From positions 1 through 46,002 of the forward strand of contig CAITSH010000469.1 in the NCBI GenBank assembly GCA_903895005.1: 46,002 nt of DNA, in the 5' to 3' direction. Made by a program: the position numbers and the translations under genes. Origin of the DNA: an uncultured Pseudomonadota bacterium. Lineage in GTDB: Bacteria; Pseudomonadota; Gammaproteobacteria; Burkholderiales; SG8-39. The notes beneath the pieces were generated by a model. That model saw only the letters and a program-made list of their open reading frames with translations. It made no database searches and was not told the DNA's origin. Below are positions 30,787-39,306 of this stretch, in pieces (the stretch's first letter is position 1; every line of letters starts with the position of its first letter).

Positions 30787-33044
30787 CGCGTTGCCGTGCG
30801 TGACAGCGCGCGCCAGACATTCTCCGGCGTGGCGGGCATGTCCACCTGCGCGGCACCAAGCGGACGCAGGGCATCGGCAATCGCGTTCATTACCGCCCCG
30901 GGCGCGCCGGTGGCTCCCGACTCACCCGCGCCTTTCGCCCCGAACGGGTGGTCGGGAGAGTACGTTGTGTTGGCGATCACCGCGACCGGCGGAAGATCGT
31001 CGGCGCGCGGCAACGCATAATCGAGAAAGCTTCCGCTCAACAACTGTCCGCTTGCCGCGTCGTAGCGGCAGTGTTCCAACAACGCCTGACCGAGGCCCTG
31101 GGCCACACCGCCGTGAATCTGCCCCTCGACAATGCCCTCGTGCTGGATTGCGCCGACATCGTCGACGGCGGTATAGCCGACAACCGTGACCAGCCCGGTC
31201 TGCGGATCAACCTCCACCTCGGCCACATGACAACCGCAGGGAAAGGTGCGCCCCAGCCGGACGGTTGCGTCGCAATCAAGCGGGTGGGCTTGCGGCCCGC
31301 ATTGCAGGCGTTCTATGAGGTCGGGCAGCGTGATGCCCCGATCGGTGCCGGCGACACGCAGTGCACCGTCGCAAAACACGATATCCGATTCGGCGGCCTC
31401 GAGCGCGCGCGCCGCTTGCGATTTCGCCTTGGCGATCACCGCGTCGGCGCCGCGCTTGAGTGCGCCGCCGGCGGCGACGAGGGAACGCGACGCGATCGCG
31501 CCCCCGCTCTCGACGCCAAGCGCGTGATCACCCTGGACCAGGCGGACGCGGTCCTCGGCGAGCCCGAGCCAGCCGGCCACGATGCGCGGAAACACCGTCT
31601 CGTGGCCCTGCCCCGCAGACTGCGTTCCGCAATGGAGTTCAAGCCCGTCCCGGGTGAAACGCAGCGCCGCGTGTTCCTCGGCCGGGCCGCCGCTGGTTTC
31701 GACAAAGCTGCACAGGCCGATGCCGCGCAACCGGCCGCGCGCCTTTGCGGCGGCACGACGCACGCCAAAACCGTTCCAGTCACCCGCCGACAGCGCGCGC
31801 TCCATGTTGGCGACAAAATCACCGCTGTCGTACCGTACTCCGGTGGCGGTGGTATGCGGGGTCGTTGCAATCATGTTGAGGCGGCGCAGTACGATGCGGT
31901 CGATGCCGGTCCGGTCGGCCGCCTCGTCGACCAGCCGCTCGATCATGAGCGCCACTTCGGGCCGTCCGGAGCCGCGATACGGTCCGATCACCGCCGTATT
32001 GGTCAGCACGCAATCGATGCGCGCATGGATCGCGGGCGTGCGGTACACCCCGGAGAGGACGCTCGCCGGGTTGGTTGCCGCGATGAACACGCTTTTGTAG
32101 GTGAGATAGGCACCCATCGTGGTAGTGAATAGGAAGCGCATCGCGACGAAACGACCGTCGCGATCCAGTCCGAGCACGCCATCGAGGACCCCGTCGCGCG
32201 CGTGGTTTTCCGACAAGAAGGTTTCGCTGCGCGTCGCGGTCCATTTTATCGGGCGGGCGACCGCTCGCGCGGCCAGCAACAGCACCGCGTACTCCGGATA
32301 GGCGGGCGTGCGCACGCCGAAAGCGCCGCCGACATCCGCCGTGTCGATGCGGACGTTCTCACGCGACACCCCCAGCAGGTCGGCGAGCTCGCCCTGCATG
32401 CGCGGCATGCCCTGCGTGGGCATTGCGACCCGGTAGGAACCCTCTTCGTACATGGCGACAACCGCACGCGGCTCCAGCGGCGAGGGCACAACGCGGTTAT
32501 TGACCAGCCTCAGGCGCACCACATGTGCGGCAGTCGCGAGCGCCGCATCCACCGCCGCGGCATCACCATGCGCCTGCGCGTAGCATAGGTTCCCTGGAAC
32601 ATCGTCGCAGACCAGCGGCGCCCCTTGCGCAGCGGCTGCGACCGGGTCGGTGACCGAAGCCAGCTCTTCGAACGCGATGTCGATGCGCTCGGCGGCATCA
32701 CGCGCCCGCGCTTCGGTGTCTGCCACCACCAGCGCGATCGCCTCACCGGTGAAGCGGACCCGATCGGTGGCGAGCAGCGGCCGCGCGGGTGTGCGCAGCG
32801 GGGACACCACACCCTCACCCGAGGCGAGCACCCAGAATGGCGCAGCCGCCACGGTGTCCTGCGCGGTCATGATCCGGAGGACACCGGGCATGGCGAGTGC
32901 CGCACAGGTGTCGATGCTGCGGATGCGCGCATGCGCACGATCGGAACGCACAAACACCGCATGAGCCTGGCCGGGCCGGTTCACATCAGAAGTGAAGCGC
33001 GACTGCCCGTTGAGCAGCCGCGCGTCCTCGCGTCGTATTGTCAT
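30783..33044 (-). CDS. Orphan molybdenum hydroxylase large subunit (xanthine dehydrogenase / CO dehydrogenase family)
   Basis: A 753-residue molybdopterin-cytosine-dinucleotide-type large subunit. The a/b hammerhead domain (REDARLLNGQSRFTSDV to about residue 130) is followed by Mo-binding domains: DVGGAFGVRTP near residue 240, PYRGSGRPEVALMIERLVDEAA near residue 355, QSAGQGHET near residue 470, and the catalytic-base Glu in KGAGESGATGAP near residue 715. Such subunits hydroxylate aromatic N-heterocycles, aldehydes or similar and need a [2Fe-2S] subunit and usually a FAD subunit. Neither is in the window. It is the last gene of the leftward Bug-GlcG-NadX-like operon, 57 bp after the NadX-like gene. 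Confidence 0.9.
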   Translation of the reverse strand: MTIRREDARLLNGQSRFTSDVNRPGQAHAVFVRSDRAHARIRSIDTCAALAMPGVLRIMTAQDTVAAAPFWVLASGEGVVSPLRTPARPLLATDRVRFTGEAIALVVADTEARARDAAERIDIAFEELASVTDPVAAAAQGAPLVCDDVPGNLCYAQAHGDAAAVDAALATAAHVVRLRLVNNRVVPSPLEPRAVVAMYEEGSYRVAMPTQGMPRMQGELADLLGVSRENVRIDTADVGGAFGVRTPAYPEYAVLLLAARAVARPIKWTATRSETFLSENHARDGVLDGVLGLDRDGRFVAMRFLFTTTMGAYLTYKSVFIAATNPASVLSGVYRTPAIHARIDCVLTNTAVIGPYRGSGRPEVALMIERLVDEAADRTGIDRIVLRRLNMIATTPHTTATGVRYDSGDFVANMERALSAGDWNGFGVRRAAAKARGRLRGIGLCSFVETSGGPAEEHAALRFTRDGLELHCGTQSAGQGHETVFPRIVAGWLGLAEDRVRLVQGDHALGVESGGAIASRSLVAAGGALKRGADAVIAKAKSQAARALEAAESDIVFCDGALRVAGTDRGITLPDLIERLQCGPQAHPLDCDATVRLGRTFPCGCHVAEVEVDPQTGLVTVVGYTAVDDVGAIQHEGIVEGQIHGGVAQGLGQALLEHCRYDAASGQLLSGSFLDYALPRADDLPPVAVIANTTYSPDHPFGAKGAGESGATGAPGAVMNAIADALRPLGAAQVDMPATPENVWRALSRTATR

Positions 33045-33101
33045 GATGTCGCGTGCCCGACTGCTGCGCGCCCGCCCGTCCTGTACACCGGATCGCGGCG
33101 G

Positions 33102-33935
33102 CTAAACCGCCAGGCGGCCTGCGCGGTTGAGCACGGCGCGCACGATGCTTAGCGGTGCGGAAATGGAAGTGCGCGGCGCATCCGGACGGGTCTTGCCCAG
33201 CACATTGAATTCAAAGCGGCCGAAGGCGCCCTCGGCGATGATCTCGTTGCGATTGCCGCCGGATGCAGGATCGGCGACAAGTTCGATGGTCGTTCGCTCA
33301 AAACCCACGCCGGCAAGCGCCACCGCAGCGGCCACGTTGGCGTTTTGCGGATAGGTGCGCGCAGCCTCGCGCGCATCACCCTTGAAAAAACAGGTCGCTT
33401 CGCTGACCTTGCCAAGGTCGATGGCTTTTTCCGCGGCGGTGCCGGCCCAGGCGCGCGGCGGCTTGGTCGAGCGCAACAGCACGCTCGCCAGCGCGTCGTG
33501 GCGCACGGCCGCCAGCATGTCGAGCGCGCCCACCGCGCCCGCGGGAATGATGACTTGCGCACCGCTGCGATCTGCGAGCGCCTTGACCCGGCCAAACAAG
33601 GCCTCATCGGCAAACGCGCCCATCGATATGGTGATGAGGTCGATCCCCGCGGCGGCGAGCCGCTCGGCGTATTGCACCACCGCGCCCTGCCCGGCACATT
33701 CGAGCACCACGTCGGGTGCCATCGCAATCAGCGCGTCGATACTCTCAAGAAACTGCAAGGGCACAGGTGGCGTCGGACGCGCTTTATCACCCCAACCCGG
33801 ACGCAGCAACACCGCCTTGAGCTCCACCGCCTCGCCGTCAACGCCCCCGGGTGCGTGATAGGGCGCGAGGTGGCGAAGCACCGCCTGTGCGACCGCGCCG
33901 TAGCCAATCAGTGCGACACTCTGTATTTTTTTCAT
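33102..33935 (-). CDS. Aspartate dehydrogenase-like protein (NadX family) with substituted catalytic-His position
   Basis: A 277-residue NAD(P)-dependent protein. The Rossmann motif ALIGYGAVAQAVL is at residues 8-20; PAGAVGALDMLAAV (131-144) and TYPQNANVAAAVALAG (194-209) are family marks. At residue 230 the segment reads GNRNEI where NadX-family enzymes usually have GN(x)HEI, so the conserved, probably catalytic, His is Asn. Aspartate dehydrogenases make iminoaspartate for NAD synthesis or nitrogen metabolism, but this one lies in a catabolic operon, so another substrate is plausible. The gap to the upstream GlcG-like gene is 5 bp. Confident on family, not on activity. Confidence 0.82.
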   Translation of the reverse strand: MKKIQSVALIGYGAVAQAVLRHLAPYHAPGGVDGEAVELKAVLLRPGWGDKARPTPPVPLQFLESIDALIAMAPDVVLECAGQGAVVQYAERLAAAGIDLITISMGAFADEALFGRVKALADRSGAQVIIPAGAVGALDMLAAVRHDALASVLLRSTKPPRAWAGTAAEKAIDLGKVSEATCFFKGDAREAARTYPQNANVAAAVALAGVGFERTTIELVADPASGGNRNEIIAEGAFGRFEFNVLGKTRPDAPRTSISAPLSIVRAVLNRAGRLAV

Positions 33936-33940
33936 CTGTT

Positions 33941-34363
33941 CTAGTACTGCTTGGCGCCGGCAATCGCTGCAATCGCAGCCTTTGCCACTTCAAGGTCCTG
34001 CTCCCCGGTTCCGGAGCCCACGCCGATGGCGCCAATGGTGAGTCCGTCCACGACCACGGGCACGCCACCGAGCAGGTTGGTGACCTTGCCTTCTGTGGCC
34101 AGCGCCAGCTTCAGTTCATTGGCCGGATGCGCGTTGCCGGTGGGCGTGCGCGAGGAGGCGGCGGTCATGGCCTTTTTGCGCGAAGAATCGATGCTCAACA
34201 CCTTGGCACCATCCATGCGAACGAAGGCGAGCAGGTGCCCGCCGTCATCGGTGATGGTGATGCACTGCGGCTGGCCCATTGCCGTGGCCTTGGCGATGCC
34301 GGCGGCGAGCATCTTGAGCGCGCCCTCGTGCGTCAGTTTGAAGTGGGGAACAAAATCAGCCAT
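33941..34363 (-). CDS. GlcG/HbpS-like heme-binding family protein
   Basis: A 140-residue protein of the GlcG/HbpS (DUF336) family. MGQPQCITITDDGGHLLAFVRMDGA near residue 29, SIDSSRKKAMTAASSRTPT and the C-terminal GGVPVVVDGLTIGAIGVGSGTGEQDLEVAKAAI are diagnostic. There is no signal peptide, so it is cytoplasmic, unlike HbpS. Members accompany oxidoreductases, glycolate use and many catabolic clusters without a settled function. It sits 80 bp after the Bug gene and 5 bp before the NadX-like gene. Confidence 0.87.
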   Translation of the reverse strand: MADFVPHFKLTHEGALKMLAAGIAKATAMGQPQCITITDDGGHLLAFVRMDGAKVLSIDSSRKKAMTAASSRTPTGNAHPANELKLALATEGKVTNLLGGVPVVVDGLTIGAIGVGSGTGEQDLEVAKAAIAAIAGAKQY

Positions 34364-34443
34364 GGGAAAACTCCGAAATAATTACGTGATCGCCGTGATG
34401 GAAACGGGTTCGCGTCCCGGGGGGCGCATCCGCCATCCACACC

Positions 34444-35427
34444 CTACTCGGCCTTGATGCCGGCCGCCTTGATGGTCTTGGTAAGTTGATCGAGAGTGCT
34501 GCGCGTAAGGTCGGCCATTTCCTGCGAGGTGGTCGGCAGCACTGTGGCGCCAAGCGCGGTGAACCGGTCCCGCAGGTCCGGCGCCGCGAGCGCCTTGTGC
34601 AACGCATCGTTGATTTTTTGCACCACCGCAGGTTGCATGCTGGCCGGGCCGTGCAAGCCGAACCAGAAACGCAATGTGGCTTCTGGAAACCCGGCCTCGG
34701 CGAAGGTCGGCACGTCGGGCAGCAGGGTCGTGCGTTTGTCCGACATCATCGCAATCGGCCGCGCCTTGCCCGCCTGGACGTGCTGGATGGCCGAGGGCAG
34801 GGTATCGAACACCATCGACACACTGCCAGAGAACATGTCGGGGTACGCCGCGCCCGCGCTCTTGTACGGAATATGCAGCATTTCGGCGCCGGTGGTGATG
34901 CGCAACACCTCTCCGGAAAGGTGCCCCACGCTACCGACACCCGATGAACCGAAACTCAGCTTACCCGGATTGGCCTTGGCATAGGCAACAAGTTCTGCAA
35001 GCGTGCGCACCGGCAGGGCGGTGTTCGCCGTGAGAATATTGGGTGCCATCGCAACGCCGCCGATGGAAGTGAAATCCTTGATAGGGTCGTAGGCGATGGC
35101 CTTTACAAGGTTGGGCGCAATCGCCATTTGCGTCGGGCTGGTCAGCAGCAGCGTGTAACCATCGGCCGGCGCCTTGGCGACAAAGTCGGTGCCTATCGAA
35201 CCGCCGGCACCGGCACGGTTCTCAACCACCACCGGTTGGCCAAGGATCTCCGACAGCTTCTGGGACAGCACGCGTCCCATGATGTCTGATACCCCGCCGG
35301 TCGCAAATGAGATGACCATCTTGATCGGTTTAGACGGATAGCCCGCCGCCGATCCCTGGGAAAAGGCAGGCGTTGCGCTTGCGGCAGCAAGCACCAGGCC
35401 GGCAATAAATGTTCGTATAGCAATCAT
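34444..35427 (-). CDS. Tripartite tricarboxylate transporter receptor (Bug/TctC family)
   Basis: A 327-residue periplasmic receptor with a Sec signal peptide (MIAIRTFIAGLVLAAASATPAFSQ). The mature start YPSKPIKMVISFATGGVSDIMGRVLSQKL and the loop LPTTSQEMADLTRSTLDQL near the C-terminus are Bug family traits. Bug proteins capture carboxylates, amides or aromatic acids for TctAB-type transporters. No tctA/tctB is present here. It leads the leftward catabolic operon and is divergent from the amidohydrolase; a 177-bp shared promoter region separates the starts. Confidence 0.93.
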   Translation of the reverse strand: MIAIRTFIAGLVLAAASATPAFSQGSAAGYPSKPIKMVISFATGGVSDIMGRVLSQKLSEILGQPVVVENRAGAGGSIGTDFVAKAPADGYTLLLTSPTQMAIAPNLVKAIAYDPIKDFTSIGGVAMAPNILTANTALPVRTLAELVAYAKANPGKLSFGSSGVGSVGHLSGEVLRITTGAEMLHIPYKSAGAAYPDMFSGSVSMVFDTLPSAIQHVQAGKARPIAMMSDKRTTLLPDVPTFAEAGFPEATLRFWFGLHGPASMQPAVVQKINDALHKALAAPDLRDRFTALGATVLPTTSQEMADLTRSTLDQLTKTIKAAGIKAE

Positions 35428-35604
35428 TTCATGGTCTCCGCTTGGGTTGTCTCCTCACTTGATTATCATGGCACGTTTGTCACTACGTCAATCGACATTG
35501 CACTTTGCACCAATGGTGCGCATCGCCCCTTCATCCGCACCAACTCCATGCGCATTCCGGCAGTCGCACAGGCGCAGGTGGAGCAGTTAAACTCGGTGGC
35601 GTCG

Positions 35605-37095
35605 ATGCACAACGCACGGCAAACCAAAACCATTACCCGGGGGCAACGCTTGGCAACCATCCTGATTGAAAACGCCGCCATCCTTCCACTTGACGGCAGC
35701 GGGCGCTTTATTGAGCGCGGCGATATCCTGATCAAGGAACGCACCATCGTCGCGGTCGGTGTGGTGGACGCAGCGGCAAAGCAAGGCGCCGACCGTGTCA
35801 TCGACGGCAGCGGCTTTCTTGCGACGCCCGGCCTCATCAACGCCCACATGCACACGCCGGGGGCATTGTCTGCAGGGACACAGGACAGCGCGAGCCATCC
35901 GGCATTCATGTGGCTCAACCAGGCCGACACCAGCAACCGCACGCCGCGCGAGATTTACGTCAGCGCCATGCTCAACGCCGCGCAGATGCTGCTTGGCGGC
36001 ACAACGACGGCGATCGACCATTTCCCGGCGCAAAACTTCGGTCCCGAGGACGTCGCCGCCGCGGTGATGGCCTACCGTGATTGCGGCATGCGCGTAGTGC
36101 TGGGCCTGCGCGTGTTCGACGACGATTTTGCCGACATTTTCCCCAGTGACCGGCCGCTGCCGGCCGACGTTGCGGCCGACCTCAAGCGCCTGGCGCCGCT
36201 GCCGCCCAAGCCACTCGCCGAAACGCGCGCGATCATCGAGGAGTCGGTGGCGCTCTACCACCGACCGCACGAGCGCCTCTCGGTGTTTCCCTCCCCGACC
36301 AATCCGGTGCGCTGCAGCGACGATCTACTCGTGATGTGCCGCGACATTGCCGATCAGCATGACCTTGGCATCCATACCCACCTGCTTGAATCAAAAGTGC
36401 AGACGAGCATCGCCCAGCGCCGCTATGGCTGCACCATGGTCGAACACATGGAACGGCTCGGGCTGCTCAGTCCGCGCCTTAGCTGCGCACACAGCATCTG
36501 GTTGGGCGATGAGGACATCGCACGCCTCGCAAAGCACGGCGCCATCGTCGTGCACAACCCCGAGAGCAACATGAAACTGGGCACCGGCAACGCACCGATC
36601 GCGCAGATGCTTGCGGCGGGAGTCACCGTCGCGCTGGGCACCGACGGGTGCGTCACCAACGACAACCTCGCCATGCACGAAGCCATGCGCTTCGCCGCCT
36701 TTCTCGGACGCACGTCGCAACCGGACCGGTTTAGCTGGGTAACCGCGGCGCAGGCGCTGGGCATGGCGACCGAGGGCGGCGCAAAAGCGGTGCAGCTGGC
36801 CGGACAAGTCGGACGCCTGGCGCCGGGCGCACGCGCGGACGTCGTGCTCTACGATCTCGATACACCGGTCTGGACGCCGCTCAACGACCCGGTGCAGCAA
36901 ATGGTCTTTGCCGAGACCGGCTCCAGCGTCGACACCGTGATCGTCGACGGCATGGTGCTGGTCGAGGGGGGGGCGATCACCGCCTTTGATGTCGCGGCGA
37001 TACTGCGCGAAGCCAAACCGATGTTGCGCGCGATCCGGGAGCGCAACCGCGAACTCTACGGATTCGCGCGGCGCATGAGCGAAATCTTTCCTTGA
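35605..37095 (+). CDS. AtzA/TrzN-type metal-dependent amidohydrolase (cytosine deaminase superfamily)
   Basis: A 496-residue amidohydrolase. Metal ligands are visible: His81/His83 in NAHMHTPG, His257/His259 in IHTHLLE with Glu262, His296 in AHSIWL, and Asp347 in LGTDGCVTND. This is the mononuclear-zinc or iron deaminase/chlorohydrolase arrangement used on purines, triazines, S-adenosylhomocysteine or guanine. The frame is open from 35431, almost touching the divergent receptor start, so a later start is required: ATG 35605 is used, with ATG 35548 and TTG 35650 as options. Octamer poly-G occurs at 36966-36973. It is divergent from the Bug-GlcG-NadX-Mo operon. Confidence 0.9.
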   Translation: MHNARQTKTITRGQRLATILIENAAILPLDGSGRFIERGDILIKERTIVAVGVVDAAAKQGADRVIDGSGFLATPGLINAHMHTPGALSAGTQDSASHPAFMWLNQADTSNRTPREIYVSAMLNAAQMLLGGTTTAIDHFPAQNFGPEDVAAAVMAYRDCGMRVVLGLRVFDDDFADIFPSDRPLPADVAADLKRLAPLPPKPLAETRAIIEESVALYHRPHERLSVFPSPTNPVRCSDDLLVMCRDIADQHDLGIHTHLLESKVQTSIAQRRYGCTMVEHMERLGLLSPRLSCAHSIWLGDEDIARLAKHGAIVVHNPESNMKLGTGNAPIAQMLAAGVTVALGTDGCVTNDNLAMHEAMRFAAFLGRTSQPDRFSWVTAAQALGMATEGGAKAVQLAGQVGRLAPGARADVVLYDLDTPVWTPLNDPVQQMVFAETGSSVDTVIVDGMVLVEGGAITAFDVAAILREAKPMLRAIRERNRELYGFARRMSEIFP

Positions 37096-37208
37096 TCTTG
37101 TGAGCGCGCGAGCGCCGGCTGGCGCGCGCGACTACAAACCGGGGACTAACTAAGCCGCCGCGCGCATCGGAAAAACTCAACCCCAGCGGGCGGTCTGTTC
37201 CTCCAAAT

Positions 37209-37236
37209 TTGCGTGCGATCTACGCAATCATTGCGT
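37209..37236. promoter_or_regulatory. Inverted repeat TTGCGT-N7-ACGCAA plus extra half site
   Basis: TTGCGT (37209-37214) and ACGCAA (37222-37227) form a perfect 6-bp dyad with a 7-nt spacer; a further TTGCGT is at 37231-37236. The site lies in the 250-bp spacer before the Tat-type Bug receptor and resembles a dimeric regulator site (for example LysR-like). The regulator is not in the window. Confidence 0.45.
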
Positions 37237-37345
37237 CAGCGCGATGGTCGCCGCGCGAATATTCGACTAAGATTCCTGCGGCACTACCCATACCACCCGC
37301 GCATTCCAGATTCGCCACCCTATCGCAATCATCAGGAGACTTCGC

Positions 37346-38344
37346 ATGCCCCGTAACTCAACACGCCGTCAGTTCATCGCCACCGCCGGCGGTCTCGCGC
37401 TTGCGGCAGCGGGCTTGCCGGGCGCTGCGCAAACGCCCGTACAAAGCAAGCTGGTGCGCATGCTGAACGGCTTTCCGCCCGGCGGGTCGGCAGACGTGGT
37501 GTCGCGCCTGATTGCCGAGCGCCTGCGCGGTACTTACGCCGCCAACATCATTGTCGAGAACAAACCCGGCGGCGGGGGCCGCACCGTACTCGAGCAGGCG
37601 CGCACTGCCGACGCAGACGGCACGGCCATGGTGCTAACGCCAACGGCAATGCTGACGATCTTTCCGCACGTTTACAAAAAACTCGGTTACGACACGTTTC
37701 GCGACTTCACCGCCGTCGGCAGCGCGGCGACCTTCGTCACGGCAATCACCGCCGGCCCGGGGCTGCCGGCCAATATCAAGACAGTGCAGGAATGGCTGAA
37801 CTGGGCGAAGCAGAACCCGGGTAGTGCCGCCTACGGTTCACCTGGAGCCGGCACCTCGCTGCATTTTGTAGGCACCATGCTGGCGCGTATCGGCAACGTT
37901 AACCTCAACCACATCCCGTACAAGGGCGCGGCGCCGATGGTGCAAGACCTGCTGGGCGGCCAAGTCCCGGTCGGCATGGTGCCAATAGGCGACGCCGTGC
38001 AACACGCGCGCAGTGGCAAGCTGCGCGTGCTGGCGACCACAGGTACGCAGCGCTCGCGCTTTTTGCCTGACACGCCGACAACGCGCGAGGCGGGTTTTCC
38101 GGACGTGGTCGCCGAGGACTTTTTCGCGCTGTTTGTACCGTCGAAGACGCCGGCCGACATAGTCGAAAAGCTGGGTGTCGCGCTACGCGAGGCGCTAAAG
38201 AGCAACGAAATGCGCGACCGCATGGCGCAGGTCGGCGTCGATCTCAAATCAACCACGCCGGCGGAAATGTCCGAAATCATCAAGTCGCAGTTCGCGTCCT
38301 GGGCGCCGGTGGTCAAGGCATCGGGCTTCAGCGCAGAGGAGTAA
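37346..38344 (+). CDS. Bug/TctC-family receptor with twin-arginine signal
   Basis: A 332-residue periplasmic receptor. The leader STRRQFIATAGGLALAAAG is a Tat signal (S/TRRxFI) with cleavage near AAQ; the other two Bug proteins here have Sec leaders. The mature domain LVRMLNGFPPGGSADVVSRLIAERLRG, NIIVENKPGGGG and IPYKGAAPMVQDLLGGQVPVG is typical. AGGAG precedes the ATG. It is followed after 6 bp by the metallo-beta-lactamase gene, so the pair is an operon. Confidence 0.92.
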   Translation: MPRNSTRRQFIATAGGLALAAAGLPGAAQTPVQSKLVRMLNGFPPGGSADVVSRLIAERLRGTYAANIIVENKPGGGGRTVLEQARTADADGTAMVLTPTAMLTIFPHVYKKLGYDTFRDFTAVGSAATFVTAITAGPGLPANIKTVQEWLNWAKQNPGSAAYGSPGAGTSLHFVGTMLARIGNVNLNHIPYKGAAPMVQDLLGGQVPVGMVPIGDAVQHARSGKLRVLATTGTQRSRFLPDTPTTREAGFPDVVAEDFFALFVPSKTPADIVEKLGVALREALKSNEMRDRMAQVGVDLKSTTPAEMSEIIKSQFASWAPVVKASGFSAEE

Positions 38345-38350
38345 GCCGGC

Positions 38351-39220
38351 ATGCCCGAAGCGCACGACCACTCCATCTGGAGTTATTGCTACGCGCGCGG
38401 CCGCATTCCCACCGACATGATGGGGGGTTGCCCGGTGTGCAGCAATCAGGGCATGACCGACATCCCGATGCTCTATTCGGTCATCGCCTCGGCGCCGGCG
38501 GCCGCAGAACGGCGGTTGATTCTCGTCGACTGCGGCTTCAAGAGCGGCGCCTCAATGACCGGCAGCCGCTTCCAGAACATCGAGATGCCCGAGACCGTGC
38601 TGGCGAAAACCGGCTTCAAGCCTGCGGACGTCGACACGCTGGTGCTGACGCACCTGCACTTTGACCACGCCGGCAACTTCGACGCCTTTCCCAACGCGCG
38701 CATTTACGTGCAGCGCCGTGAGTACGAGCGCTGGTGCGAAGTGCTGGCGACCATCCCCGACTTGTCGGTGGGCAAGCAACACTGGGCGCTGTCGTCGATG
38801 GATGCCGAAGTGATGGAGCGTTTTGGCGCGGCGGTGCGCGACGGCCGCGCCGTGCTGCTCGACGGCGACACCGAAATCGCGCCCGGCGTGCATTGCCGCC
38901 TTGCCGCCGACACGCATACCTTTGGCTCGCAATGGGTCGAGGTTGAGACGCGCTCGGGACCGTATGTCATCGCCGGTGACTGCGTGTACTGGTACGCCAA
39001 TATCGAGCGCATGTGGCCACCGGGCTATGTGCAGGGCAATACTTGGAATCTCGTTGCCACCTACGACAAGCTAAAGGCGCTGGTCGGCGCAGAGCAGCTC
39101 GAGCGCATCGTGCCCGGACACGACATGCGCGTGTTCACACGCCACCGCAACTGGCTGACCGGACTCAACCCGGTGGCCGAAGTGCATCTGGCGACAGGCG
39201 AGACTTCGCGGGCCGCCTGA
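38351..39220 (+). CDS. Metallo-beta-lactamase-fold hydrolase, AHL-lactonase-like
   Basis: A 289-residue enzyme with the dinuclear zinc motif THLHFDHAG (His101, His103, Asp105, His106), a third His in ADTHTFGSQ (His189), Asp210 in VIAGDCVY and PGHD near the end. This set is that of N-acyl-homoserine lactonases and related lactone hydrolases. An N-terminal GGCPVC (Cys27/Cys30) pair is extra and may bind metal or be structural. Its position after a Bug receptor and near an amidohydrolase suggests cleavage of a lactone or amide intermediate. The 35-nt palindrome copy B follows its stop. Confidence 0.9.
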   Translation: MPEAHDHSIWSYCYARGRIPTDMMGGCPVCSNQGMTDIPMLYSVIASAPAAAERRLILVDCGFKSGASMTGSRFQNIEMPETVLAKTGFKPADVDTLVLTHLHFDHAGNFDAFPNARIYVQRREYERWCEVLATIPDLSVGKQHWALSSMDAEVMERFGAAVRDGRAVLLDGDTEIAPGVHCRLAADTHTFGSQWVEVETRSGPYVIAGDCVYWYANIERMWPPGYVQGNTWNLVATYDKLKALVGAEQLERIVPGHDMRVFTRHRNWLTGLNPVAEVHLATGETSRAA

Positions 39221-39236
39221 GCCCTGGCGAATAAAC

Positions 39237-39271
39237 GGCTGAAAATGCCCGTCTAGCAAGGCTTTCCAGCC
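39237..39271. repeat. 35-nt dispersed imperfect palindrome, copy B
   Basis: The left arm GGCTGAAAATGCC pairs imperfectly with the right arm GGCTTTCCAGCC. It aligns without gaps to copies at 10468, 16915 and 23378. It occupies the convergent spacer between the MBL-fold gene and pyrC'. Confidence 0.6.
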
Positions 39272-39306
39272 TATCGCCCGCTTGTGGGCTGCAAGTTCCG
39301 GAGAGC

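Noticed and set aside
30948..32132. 394-residue plus-strand open frame inside the molybdenum hydroxylase gene
   Set aside because: It is antisense to a well-supported family member and shows no recognisable domain.
35431..35604. Amidohydrolase beginning at 35431
   Set aside because: That start is 3 nt from the divergent receptor's start codon, leaving no promoter, and the extra residues do not fit the family.
39221..39306. Rho-independent terminator between the MBL-fold gene and pyrC'
   Set aside because: The stem-loop there belongs to the dispersed 35-nt element and no T-run follows on either strand.
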